A DNA stretch of 23,423 bases from Candidatus Bathycorpusculum fermentans (GTDB taxonomy: Archaea; Thermoproteota; Bathyarchaeia; Bathyarchaeales; Bathycorpusculaceae): NCBI GenBank assembly GCA_009787175.1, contig WRGM01000164.1, forward strand, positions 1 to 23,423, given 5' to 3'. The notes under the pieces were generated by a model that made no database searches, was not told the origin of the DNA, and saw only the letters and a list, made by a program, of their open reading frames with translations. Position numbers and translations under genes: made by a program. This document shows positions 16,001 through 22,993 of this stretch, piece after piece; position 1 is the stretch's first letter, and each line of letters begins with the position of its first letter.

Positions 16001-18698
16001 AAACTGGACAGACATTATCTCTATACTCGAATGGGTAAAAAAAGTACAAACCACCTTTGGCGAGGTCGCAGTTCCCGAAGCATTTGCCCTCATAGCCGCT
16101 ACTGGGTCATCTAAGGTGCCATCTGATGCAAAACTGAATAGACATTATGAGAATACTCTACAGTTACTCGCTGCTTTTGAAGCTCGCTTTGAAACTGAGC
16201 TTAAATATCAAAACCAAAACATCCGCAATTTATACCTCCACATTATTCATGAACGCCTGTTATCCCTACGTGAACGAGTTGATGAACTGCAAATTTGGAT
16301 TGACTTCAAAGACCTCCGAAACCGCTTCTCACTCCGAGGCTTAGGCAGCTTTTTTGAAAAGCTTGTTGAACAAAAAATACCTTCAAGCCAATTAATTGAC
16401 TCCTTCCGCAGAGGAGCTTATCAAGAATGGATAAATAATCTCTATGTTGAAGATTCACGCTTAGGCAGATTCCGCCGTGAAAATCACGAACAGCTAATTA
16501 GCGACTTTAACGGTCTCGATAAAAACCTTATACATTTAACCTCTAGCATGGTAATTGAAGCTGCTAATAGCCGAAAACCTCAAGACATTTTAATTCAAGC
16601 AAATGATTCTGAAGCCGCAATTCTTATGCGAGAAGCTGCGAAAAAACGATGCCTAATGCCCATACGTACATTAATGCAGAAAATCCCAAATCTACTTGTC
16701 AAACTAAAACCTTGCCTACTTATGAGTCCTATAAGTGTAAGCCAGTTTCTCTCTCCTGAATCAGCTCACTTTGATCTTGTCTTATTCGATGAAGCATCAC
16801 AAATTGTACCTGAAGACGCCATAGGCTCAATTTATAGAGGAAAGACCCTTGTTGTTGCAGGCGACAATAAACAGTTGCCGCCAACTAGTTTCTTCCAGAA
16901 GTCTCTAATGGATAATGTTGAATGGGATCAAGTAAATGATGAAGATTTTGAAGTTTTCGACAGCATACTTGACGAATGTTTAGGTATAGGTCTGCCAGTA
17001 AAAACGTTAAGATGGCATTATAGAAGTAAACATGAAGACTTGATAGCTTTCTCTAATCACCAATTTTATGATGATGCCCTTATTACTTTTCCCGCCGCTA
17101 AGGCTAAACATGAGAGTTTAGGTGTAAAACTAGTCTATGTTCCAAATGGTATCTACGATAGGGGTGGAAATCGTGATAATCCTGTTGAGGCCGAAAAAAT
17201 TGCTAGTTTAGTCTTTGAGCATTTTACTAATTTTCCAAAGAAGACTCTAGGCGTAGTTACTTTCAGTATAGCTCAAATGAAAGCGGTTGAGGAGGCTATT
17301 GATAGACAGTTAAAGGTGCGACCAGAGTTTGACAAGTTCTTTAAGGAGGATCGACTTGAAGGGTTCTTTGTTAAGAATCTTGAAAATGTTCAAGGCGATG
17401 AGCGTGATGTCATATTCTTTAGTGTCTGCTATGGCTATGACCAGACTGGGGAAATGACTATGAATTTTGGACCCTTAAATAAGCCTGGTGGTGAGCGTCG
17501 TTTAAATGTTGCTGTTACTCGTGCTCGTGAAAAAGTTGTTATTGTTACCTCTATAAAGTCTGCAGATATTGCTCCTGACGCTAAAGCTCAAGGTGTTCAG
17601 ACATTACGTAATTACATTGAATATGCTGAAAAGGGTCCCATTATTCTCGATATGCCCTATCAGCAAGCTGGTGCTTATGAGTCTCATCTTGATGAAGATG
17701 TTGCTTCCGAGATTCAAAAATTAGGTTACGAAGTGGTACCTCAAGTGGGTTGTAGCGGCTATAAGATTAACATAGGTGTTATAGATCCTGTTAATTCTGG
17801 CTGCTATCTTATGGGTGTTGAATGTGATGGAGTGACCTATCGTTCGAGTAGCAGTGCTAGAGATCGTGATCGTCTTCGTGAGCAGGTTCTTAAAGGGTTA
17901 GGCTGGTGTATTCATCGTGTTTGGTCTCCTTCTTGGGTTGCTCGCCGTGACTCTGAGGTTAAGCGTTTAAAGGAAGCTCTTGAGCAGGCTCAAAAATTGC
18001 AGTTAGATAAGGAATCTCTTAAGCCCTCTGTTAATGTAAAAGAGGATGGTCTTATTGAGACTGATGTGCGTAAAGTAAAATTTGCTGGTATAGAAAAAAT
18101 TGGTGTACCCTACAAGATTTACCCTCTCAAAGTAGCCTTTAATCCATATATTAAAGTGCAGACTGATAAGTCTACTAAGACCTCAAAGCAGAAAAATGAG
18201 TTCCATTATCCTGAAAACCGTGAAATACAAACACGCTTCTTAGGTGAGCTAGTGGAAAAGGAAGGACCTATACATTTTGATTATGCTGTTGAACGTTTAG
18301 CTGACGCTTGGGGAATTAAACGTGTAACACCTAAAATTAGTCATGCCGTACAAGAAGCTCTTAACGCTTTAATCCGGGATCAAAAAGTTGTAATAAAAGG
18401 AAGTTTCCTATGGTCACCAACGTTGAAAGATGTGCAGATTCGCATACCTGTAGATGGCATTGTTGAAACTAAGCGTAAACTGGAACATGTCCCACCTGAA
18501 GAAGTGGAAGCTGCTATGAAAATTATAGCTAAATACGCTTTAGGTATAAGCGATGAATCCTTAGTGGTTGAAACAGCTAAAGTCTTCGGGTTGACTCATT
18601 CAACAGATAAATCTAAAGAATACTTCAATGACATTCTAAAACGTCTCATACGAGAAAGGAAACTAGCAATCAAAGATGGCGTTGTAACTTCAACATAA
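13089..18698 (+). CDS. DUF4011/SF1 helicase/REase-like/DUF3320 giant protein
   Basis: The 1869-residue protein starts with a DUF4011 domain (WKSRLIDLTRRNNLLYF near residue 15). An SF1, DNA2-like helicase follows: Walker A QGPPGTGKS (315-323), Walker B LFDEAS (Asp1234-Glu1235), AGDNKQLPP (motif III), VTRAR (about 1476-1480, motif VI). Some 900 largely helical residues separate Walker A and B. Next is a PD-(D/E)xK/Vsr-like (MTES_1575-type) domain with Asp1566, VECDG (Glu1578, Asp1580), ARDRDRLREQVL and LGWCIHRVWS, then DUF3320 from about 1705. Related DUF4011-helicase-nuclease proteins have been reported in prokaryotic antiviral systems (as I recall, the Hhe system), so defence is plausible but inferred. 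The TTG start follows an upstream GGG; Met10 is an alternative. A winged-helix-like gene follows after 24 bases. All core motifs look intact. Confidence 0.9.
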   Translation: MAQINSSPSMRRIDDWKSRLIDLTRRNNLLYFHANKRGNLSINEPDAETIFKELVMKKKRIEFLMPPKETNDQIGEPIYDSSTDDISETSSSKQLVSKNLTRIELERTLKSLQRRSLLDYRERGVRILYAAFGQLNWVDSETEENVHSPLILVPLELARETIRKPFEVFVPPVEEEVVVNPALQVKLKTEFKIDLPLSPDDWTVESIENYFNTVRQVVTSLGWTVESNVSLGLFSFHKLVIYKDIESNAELVTQHPIIRAIVGIKDENLVVDNLPDEKDVDKIQLPQKTYQVLDADSSQRISIEYALRGQSFVMQGPPGTGKSQTIANIIAECIAHGKSVLFVSDKMAALEVVYKRLSEAGLAHFCLELHSSKANKQEVVAELKRGLDEHLVPRKLPSAHDFETMTSYRGDLNGYVIALHEKRPYMQKSAYDVLSILASLERVPYVAVGLTGLSSLTPQKISELEGLASELSKVWQVVENPDFPWTGYRASFYNLEVRSELLTAIEVLAHTVEDLQLESADYSRQLGLISPVSFERVKWLLNIGKFLYESPAPEVQWLTGKDADILIAEAKNYSEICQWVKFTRNNLLEHYTPSLFNLAFDRSSELKKNLLILEKLFIDINLQETEFLSKQETLLAYIRTAQQAVRKWSENAQTLADLFGVIINNLNIQTVNQLSKMALFCFNEDKPELQWFDPIVFQQVSTAVLKAKDAYQQYNLLKERLSKFYTAGIYALDLDELIARYNGSYQSFTRMFSSGFRNDQKQIARVSIDGKVPQTVLDDLIDARKVKMLNAEIEAQAENIKGLLGRFYQGYDTNFLRVEKALNMLNELKTVTWANPLPEKLVNLFTTAHSPSPMLKNLGNELKDSIAKWEQQTKDISDILPQNLPYSDLAINQTALSRLEEWLIDVEKQLAPLSILTKETLSTAKTLPKTYKQLLADLENAEEVRRKEAAITGEKSQLQIKYGVRFNGLETNWTDIISILEWVKKVQTTFGEVAVPEAFALIAATGSSKVPSDAKLNRHYENTLQLLAAFEARFETELKYQNQNIRNLYLHIIHERLLSLRERVDELQIWIDFKDLRNRFSLRGLGSFFEKLVEQKIPSSQLIDSFRRGAYQEWINNLYVEDSRLGRFRRENHEQLISDFNGLDKNLIHLTSSMVIEAANSRKPQDILIQANDSEAAILMREAAKKRCLMPIRTLMQKIPNLLVKLKPCLLMSPISVSQFLSPESAHFDLVLFDEASQIVPEDAIGSIYRGKTLVVAGDNKQLPPTSFFQKSLMDNVEWDQVNDEDFEVFDSILDECLGIGLPVKTLRWHYRSKHEDLIAFSNHQFYDDALITFPAAKAKHESLGVKLVYVPNGIYDRGGNRDNPVEAEKIASLVFEHFTNFPKKTLGVVTFSIAQMKAVEEAIDRQLKVRPEFDKFFKEDRLEGFFVKNLENVQGDERDVIFFSVCYGYDQTGEMTMNFGPLNKPGGERRLNVAVTRAREKVVIVTSIKSADIAPDAKAQGVQTLRNYIEYAEKGPIILDMPYQQAGAYESHLDEDVASEIQKLGYEVVPQVGCSGYKINIGVIDPVNSGCYLMGVECDGVTYRSSSSARDRDRLREQVLKGLGWCIHRVWSPSWVARRDSEVKRLKEALEQAQKLQLDKESLKPSVNVKEDGLIETDVRKVKFAGIEKIGVPYKIYPLKVAFNPYIKVQTDKSTKTSKQKNEFHYPENREIQTRFLGELVEKEGPIHFDYAVERLADAWGIKRVTPKISHAVQEALNALIRDQKVVIKGSFLWSPTLKDVQIRIPVDGIVETKRKLEHVPPEEVEAAMKIIAKYALGISDESLVVETAKVFGLTHSTDKSKEYFNDILKRLIRERKLAIKDGVVTST

Positions 18699-18722
18699 CC
18701 TTCTTTTTTTGGAGTTGATACT

Positions 18723-18950
18723 TTGGATTTAGCCGACTACAGCAAAGAAAACCTCTGGCAAATGCTCATAGAAGCAGTTCACGCTTCAGTAATGTACCCC
18801 ACACATAAGTCATACACAAGAGACGTTATACTTAAAGAAACGCCTAACATAACTCCAATAGAACTAGCGCAACGACTCAACATGCCACTCGGAGAAGCAA
18901 TAATAATACTAAACGAATTAGCGGACAAACAAAAAACAACAAACCCCTAA
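18723..18950 (+). CDS. Small winged-helix-like protein paired with the helicase
   Basis: The 75-residue protein starts at TTG with GGAG 8 bases upstream. Its C-terminal half resembles a helix-turn-helix/winged-helix core: TPIELAQRLNMPLGEAIIIL (about 44-63), with the spacing of an MarR/ArsR-like recognition unit. The N-terminal half is helical and Trp/His-containing. There are no cysteines and no membrane segment. It lies 24 bases behind the giant helicase gene, almost certainly in the same transcript, and could regulate the operon or be a DNA-binding subunit (inference). A T7 run at 18704-18710 lies between the two genes and may reduce read-through. I do not recognise a named family. Confidence 0.7.
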   Translation: MDLADYSKENLWQMLIEAVHASVMYPTHKSYTRDVILKETPNITPIELAQRLNMPLGEAIIILNELADKQKTTNP

Positions 18951-19112
18951 CAAAGTTCTACCTCATCTTAGGTATTTGCAGGTTATAGCTTACTTATGAG
19001 CTTTAACCATCATTTTATTTTTTTGTAAAAATATTTTTTTAAGCCCATTTTCAAAAATCCGCCTCTTTTTTCAAATATCTCTACCGCCTATGTATAATTA
19101 CTTCGGGAAATT

Positions 19113-19325
19113 AGGGTACATGTGTTTGTTTCTGCTAGGCTAAAGGTGTGTATTTCGAGTATTGTTTGTGTTTTGTAGTCTGATTCTGCTCGTTTGTTGT
19201 TTTCAGAGTTTTTGTAGATTAAGAAGCATTTTTGGGGTGGTCATTTGTGGTCTGAGGGTTATGCTGTTAGAACTGCTGATGATGTTACTTGTGCTAAAAT
19301 CGAAGACTACATAAATCGAACCTAA
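19113..19325 (+). pseudogene. IS200/IS605-type TnpA (Y1 transposase) remnant
   Basis: Read in one frame, this stretch gives VHVFVSARLKVCISSIVCVL, stop, SDSARLLFSEFL, stop, IKKHFWGGHLWSEGYAVRTA, then DDVTCAKIEDYINRT and a final stop at 19323-19325. This is the C-terminal half of an IS200/IS605 Y1 transposase: HVHxFV is the metal-binding HUH strand, FWGGHLWSxGYxVRT is diagnostic, and the Tyr of EDYIN is at the catalytic position. TAG stops at 19176 and 19215 interrupt it, and one HUH-region residue appears altered (RVHV for DHVH). No N-terminal half is recognisable in 18951-19112, and no tnpB is present. The element is therefore dead. The adjacent hairpin may be its right-end imperfect palindrome. 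The rest of 18951-19364 shows only A/T-rich sequence. Confidence 0.82.
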
Positions 19326-19336
19326 AAACCAGAGAT

Positions 19337-19358
19337 ACTCACCCCGGAAGGGGTGAGT
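19337..19358 (+). repeat. 9-bp perfect hairpin with GGAA loop
   Basis: ACTCACCCC (19337-19345), loop GGAA, GGGGTGAGT (19350-19358). It lies 12 bases after the TnpA remnant and 7 bases before the end of the convergent CofE-like gene. Position and shape fit the right-end hairpin that IS200/IS605 transposases recognise; it could also serve as a terminator for the ligase gene. Confidence 0.7.
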
Positions 19359-19364
19359 AGTTCA

Positions 19365-20546
19365 TTATTCGCAGGCGTAGTTGTCAAAGTATCCTTTGAC
19401 TAGTATAATGGGTGTTCCTTTATCGCCGCTGCCGCTTATAAGGTCGCATAGGCTGCCGATTAGGTCTGTTAGGCGTCGTGGTGTGGTTCCTTCTGTTTCT
19501 TCTCTTCCCATTAGGTTTTTTTGTTTGCAGCGTATGCGTTCAATCATGGCTTCTTGGGCTTCTTTTCCGCGTTTGTCGGCGAATTCGTTGTCAACTATGT
19601 ATTTGAATTTTAGTTCATTTGGTAACCCGTTTAGGCCGTCTGTGAAGGCTGGTGATACTACGGGGTCTGCTAATTCCCATATTTTGCCTGCGGGGTCTTT
19701 AAATGCGCCGTCGCCATAAATTAGTACTTCAACTTTTGCGCCTGTTTTTTCAAATATTAACTGTTGAACTTTCTCTACAAATACTTTACCAGAGCGGGGG
19801 AAAAGCTTTACCTTATCTTCACTGGCTTTATTTGTACCTAAAAGTCCATATGTTTCATTATATCCGCTATTGTTTATACTCTTTGTTAAAATGTCGTCAA
19901 GGCCAAAAACTTTTTCTGCTCCTCCCGCGCGAAGACGGCTTTTAGTCTGCGCCCGCGTATGTATGTCTGCAGCGATAACGTTTTTTGTATACTTCAATAT
20001 TTCACAGGGATCATTTGCTAATATAATCTCTGCCTGATTACCCAACGTGCGGTAAAGCTCTAGATAATCTATAGCTGTAAACCTGTGTTTAAGGTCTCCA
20101 AAACGTGCACGAAACTCTTGTTCACTAAAAACATCCCTATAAGGATTAACCCCTGACTCAAAAATTTGCTCAGCACTAACTATATGATTGCCCACTTCAT
20201 CACTGGGATAACTAAGCTGAATGTAAAGCTTATCAAACTTTGCAGCCGCTATACCCCGCAGCAGCATTGAAAAACGATTCCTGCTCAAAATAGGAAAAAC
20301 AATACCAACAGCTCCAGAAGGAAACTTTTCTCTAACATCAGCCGCAATCTGCGCTATAGACGCATAATTACCCTGCGCCCGCGCAACAATCGACTCCTTA
20401 ACAGCAACAATATCCCTATCACAAATACACGAGCCCGACTCTTTAACGTATTCCATAATAGAGTTTACAACAATCTCAGGTAAATTATCTCCCTCATATA
20501 TAACAGGCGCACGAATACCTACCGCCTGCGTTCCAAACGTTCTCAC
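19365..20546 (-). CDS. CofE-like coenzyme F420-0:L-glutamate ligase family protein (long form)
   Basis: The 393-residue protein starts with GTG, supported by AGGAGGA 7 bases upstream. It resembles the CofE/F420_ligase family: GIRAPVIYEGDNL near the start, DRDIVAVKESIVARAQGNYA (about 43-62), AADIHTRAQTKSRLRAGG (about 192-209) and YGDGAFKDPAGKIWELADP (about 277-295), with acidic metal/nucleotide-binding positions. CofE adds glutamates to F420-0 using GTP and divalent metal. Classical archaeal CofE is about 250 residues, and this longer form resembles a family I recall mainly from bacteria, so the substrate may differ. No other F420 gene is in the window. It converges on the transposase remnant. 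Its coding strand changes from G/T-rich at the 5' end to A/C-rich at the 3' end. Confidence 0.75.
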   Translation of the reverse strand: MRTFGTQAVGIRAPVIYEGDNLPEIVVNSIMEYVKESGSCICDRDIVAVKESIVARAQGNYASIAQIAADVREKFPSGAVGIVFPILSRNRFSMLLRGIAAAKFDKLYIQLSYPSDEVGNHIVSAEQIFESGVNPYRDVFSEQEFRARFGDLKHRFTAIDYLELYRTLGNQAEIILANDPCEILKYTKNVIAADIHTRAQTKSRLRAGGAEKVFGLDDILTKSINNSGYNETYGLLGTNKASEDKVKLFPRSGKVFVEKVQQLIFEKTGAKVEVLIYGDGAFKDPAGKIWELADPVVSPAFTDGLNGLPNELKFKYIVDNEFADKRGKEAQEAMIERIRCKQKNLMGREETEGTTPRRLTDLIGSLCDLISGSGDKGTPIILVKGYFDNYACE

Positions 20547-20675
20547 TACTTATTCCTCCTAACAATATCAGAACGTAAAAGAGTAAATAAACTTGTACAT
20601 AAACCCTTACAATAACCACTTAAAAAAACAACCATAAGCAGCAAAACTGCAATACAGAGTTAAATATGTATTAGC

Positions 20676-20790
20676 CAGACTGCGCAACAACCCTGATAAT
20701 TTTTGTCAAGACCACACATACAGCGTTACATAACATGATCTGCACTACATATGTGCTTACAAAGTCTTTTTAATGTTTTTGCGCAGTCTG
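20676..20790. repeat. Inverted repeat bracketing the end of the integrase fragment
   Basis: CAGACTGCGCAACAAC at 20676-20691 is repeated in inverted orientation at 20775-20790 with one mismatch in 16 (the first 12 bases are exact). One arm forms the final codons of the integrase fragment, the other lies about 85 bases beyond. It may be a fold-back from the event that truncated the gene, short terminal inverted repeats, or a long-loop terminator. Confidence 0.6.
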
Positions 20791-21234
20791 AATTGAGGTT
20801 ATTTCTTCTTGTGTTAGTAGGTTTTCGGGGGTGACTTTGGGGTTTTTCTCTTTCACCGTTAAGCTTATCCAGCTTACTTCTGGTGGTATTGGGGTGGTTT
20901 TGGCGCAGCTGCCTTGTTTTGCGTATTGCACTAGTTTTCGCAAGAGGAGTTTGTTGTCGGCTTTGGCGGATTCTTTGTTTGGTCGGCTGTTTATTTGGGC
21001 GACTATGTGTTCTATGTCTGTTTTTGTCATGGCTTTGATGTCTGCGCCATCAATTATGCGTAGTAATACAGGCATGTGGGAGCTGCATTTTGAGATTCTG
21101 CCAAGAGATAGCCCAAGAGCGTTTAGGTGGTCTAAGAATTGTAGTCCTATTTGGCTGTTTGGGAGTTGTTGTATGTTGTGTCGGTTTCGTTTTATGCGTT
21201 GGGCATAGTCGTGAATTGGTTTGTTTGTTGACAT
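20770..21234 (-). CDS. Integrase N-terminal fragment behind tRNA-Leu
   Basis: The 154-residue product matches about the first 150 residues of the complete integrase at 21785-22993, including IHDYAQR, LQFLDHLNALGLSLGR, LLLRKLVQYAK, EVSWISL and the TPENLLT linker, and then ends QTAQKH. The catalytic domain (Arg, the HxxR-type box and Tyr) is missing, so only the N-terminal DNA-binding domain remains. There are no internal stops or frameshifts. TTTTTAAA lies about 25 bases before the ATG, so a leaderless transcript is possible. It begins 91 bases behind the CCA end of tRNA-Leu in the same orientation. Its last codons lie within one arm of an inverted repeat. A degraded integrated element is the simplest reading; retention of a stand-alone DNA-binding domain is the alternative. 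Confidence 0.8.
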   Translation of the reverse strand: MSTNKPIHDYAQRIKRNRHNIQQLPNSQIGLQFLDHLNALGLSLGRISKCSSHMPVLLRIIDGADIKAMTKTDIEHIVAQINSRPNKESAKADNKLLLRKLVQYAKQGSCAKTTPIPPEVSWISLTVKEKNPKVTPENLLTQEEITSIQTAQKH

Positions 21235-21254
21235 GTCCCTTGTATATTTGGGGG

Positions 21255-21262
21255 TTTTTAAA
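21255..21262 (-). promoter_or_regulatory. TATA-like element of the second integrase fragment
   Basis: The minus strand reads TTTAAAAA about 25 bases before the ATG at 21234, the same spacing as in the other two integrase-family genes. The remaining leader differs from theirs. Confidence 0.45.
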
Positions 21263-21325
21263 GGTGAAACATTTGTTTTTGTTTTTTGGGCAGAAGTTTG
21301 AGGTAGAGAACCAGACGCTTGTTGT

Positions 21326-21413
21326 TGGTGCAGGGGGAGGGATTCGAACCCTCGAACGCCTACGCGATAGGGTCCTAAGCCCTACTCCGTTGACCTGGCT
21401 TGGAGACCCCTGC
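21326..21413 (-). tRNA. tRNA-Leu (TAG)
   Basis: On the minus strand the acceptor arms are GCAGGGG and CCCCTGC, with A73 and an encoded CCA (21328-21326). The anticodon stem TAGGG/CCCTA closes CTTAGGA, anticodon TAG (reads CUN codons). A long variable arm, as expected for leucine, precedes the T stem GAGGG/CCCTC with loop TTCGAAT. No intron is seen. TATA-like sequence lies upstream near 21448-21470. An integrase fragment follows downstream. Confidence 0.95.
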
Positions 21414-21616
21414 ACAGTTTTCCTGTTAAACTGATGGGTATCCTTAATATTTGTTTATCTATAAAAAATTATTCAGCATCAATGCTTTTCTTAGGAAAAC
21501 ATGATTTCTCATTTTAACCTTCTAATATTTACCATTGCCTAGTTTGATTGTGCCTATTTTAACCGTAAGCGTTTTATTACAAAGGTGCATTGTTTCACGG
21601 AGAACAACACAAGTGT

Positions 21617-21693
21617 GCCTTCGTAGCCTAGCCCGGTGGGGCGTTACCTTGGTAAGGTAATGGTCGCGGGTCCAAATCCCGCCGAAGGCTCCA
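21617..21693 (+). tRNA. tRNA-Thr (GGT)
   Basis: Acceptor arms GCCTTCG and CGAAGGC, discriminator T, and an encoded CCA (21691-21693). The D stem is GCC/GGC. The anticodon stem TTACC/GGTAA closes TTGGTAA, anticodon GGT. The T stem is GCGGG/CCCGC with loop TCCAAAT. No intron. A TTTTATTA TATA-like run lies about 45 bases upstream. The complete integrase gene starts 91 bases behind its 3' end, so this is the likely attachment locus of that element. Confidence 0.96.
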
Positions 21694-21756
21694 TCCTTCT
21701 GAGTACACATCCCTTCCTCAAGTTTCAGCTTCAAAAACCAAAGAAGAATCTCTGCC

Positions 21757-21763
21757 TTTTAAA
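21757..21763 (+). promoter_or_regulatory. TATA-like element of the integrase gene
   Basis: TTTTAAA lies about 25 bases before the ATG at 21785, predicting a leaderless mRNA. The block from here to the ATG is nearly the same as the one before the fragment at 85-477. Confidence 0.5.
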
Positions 21764-21784
21764 GTTCCAAAAACTATTAAGAGC

Positions 21785-22993
21785 ATGACCGCAGATGAAC
21801 CCATACATGACTATGAACAACGCTTTGTACGAGCCCGCCGCAGCATAAAACAACTGCCCAACGGAGAAACCGCCCTACACTTTCTAAACCATCTAAACGC
21901 GTTAGGTCTCTCCATAGTTCGCGTAACAAAATATGCCATCCAGTTGCCCGTGCTTTTGCGCATGATAGCTGATGTTGATCTTAAAACCATAACTAAAATG
22001 GATGTGGAGGCAGTTGTTGCGGCTATAAATAATAGCAAGCAAAAGGCTTGGACTAAACATGACAAAAAGCTCTTGTTGCGTAAACTAGTGCAATATGCTA
22101 AAACAGGTAGTTGTGCCAAAGGCACTGCCTTGCCGTCTGAGGTAAGTTGGATTAGTTTGGCAGTGAACGATAAAGATTCCCGTGTAACTCCTGAGAGTCT
22201 GCTCACTCCCGAAGACTTTGCGGCCATAGTTAAAGCTACTACCAATAAGCGTGATAGGGCTATGGTGTATGTGCTCTTTGAAGCGGCTTTGCGACCTGGT
22301 GAGCTTTTAACGATGCAGATTGGTAGTGTGGTGTTCAAAGAAGAGTACTGTCTTATTGCCGCCAAAGGCAAAACGGGCATTAAGCGTATTCCGCTTGTCT
22401 TGTCCTGTAAGCCCTTGTTAGGTTGGTTAGAAGACCACCCTAATAGGTGTGAGCCAGACGCGCCTCTGTGGTGTGCTTTGGATAATAATCATCAAGGAAA
22501 CCGCTTAAGCTATCATCGTTTCCGACTGATAATTAGGCGTTTAGCCCAAAAAACAAACATAACAAAAGATATTTGGCCCTATCTTTATCGTCATACTTCT
22601 CTTACTGCGATGGCTAAAGTCTTCACTGAAGCCCGTCTTGAGCAGTTTGCTGGCTGGACGTATGGAAGCAAAATGACACGACGATATGTACACTTCTCTG
22701 CACGTGATCTAGAGGATGCAATACTTGAGCTACACGGACTAAGAATGTCGTCAAAAGATGCAGGTTTAGCAAAACTGGTTGAATGCCCAAGATGTAGAGC
22801 CCAGAACCCCTTTGGTAATATACGATGTGCCACTTGTGGTATGATACTAGATAAAGTATCTGCATTAAAGTTTGAAGAGACAGAAAAACAAAAAGAGGGA
22901 GTGTTGCAGGAACAAAACATAGAGTTAAAACAACGCATAGAAAAGTTGGAAAGTTTTGTCTCCTCCCTTATTCCTGCCTCTGGCAAGTTTTGA
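21785..22993 (+). CDS. Complete tyrosine recombinase (integrase) with C-terminal zinc ribbon and coiled coil
   Basis: The 402-residue protein has an N-terminal SAM-like core-binding domain (1-130), a linker (TPESLLTPED), a tyrosine-recombinase catalytic domain (145-315) and an added tail. Catalytic residues are Arg170 (ALRPGE), a beta-hairpin lysine (Lys194/196 in AAKGKT), the third box YLYRHT (Tyr266 where most have His, then Arg269), Trp291 (FAGWTYG) and the nucleophile Tyr301 (RRYVHF). The tail has a four-cysteine zinc ribbon (Cys334, Cys337, Cys348, Cys351) and a coiled coil (about 361-395). It should integrate and excise an element at a tRNA 3' end; tRNA-Thr lies 91 bases upstream in the same orientation. 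No second attachment copy is in the window, so the element, if present, extends past the right edge. All catalytic positions are filled, so it may be active. Confidence 0.93.
   Translation: MTADEPIHDYEQRFVRARRSIKQLPNGETALHFLNHLNALGLSIVRVTKYAIQLPVLLRMIADVDLKTITKMDVEAVVAAINNSKQKAWTKHDKKLLLRKLVQYAKTGSCAKGTALPSEVSWISLAVNDKDSRVTPESLLTPEDFAAIVKATTNKRDRAMVYVLFEAALRPGELLTMQIGSVVFKEEYCLIAAKGKTGIKRIPLVLSCKPLLGWLEDHPNRCEPDAPLWCALDNNHQGNRLSYHRFRLIIRRLAQKTNITKDIWPYLYRHTSLTAMAKVFTEARLEQFAGWTYGSKMTRRYVHFSARDLEDAILELHGLRMSSKDAGLAKLVECPRCRAQNPFGNIRCATCGMILDKVSALKFEETEKQKEGVLQEQNIELKQRIEKLESFVSSLIPASGKF

Noticed and set aside
20547..21329. Left attachment copy of the tRNA-Leu 3' end marking a complete integrated element
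   Set aside because: I found no second copy of the tRNA-Leu 3' end on the left side, nor copies for tRNA-Thr or tRNA-Cys inside the window, so no element boundaries can be drawn.
21050..21434. Open frames on both strands across tRNA-Leu and the start of the integrase fragment
   Set aside because: They translate the tRNA and the integrase in wrong frames.
21522..21734. Minus-strand open frame across tRNA-Thr
   Set aside because: Antisense to a clear tRNA and without homology; open by chance.
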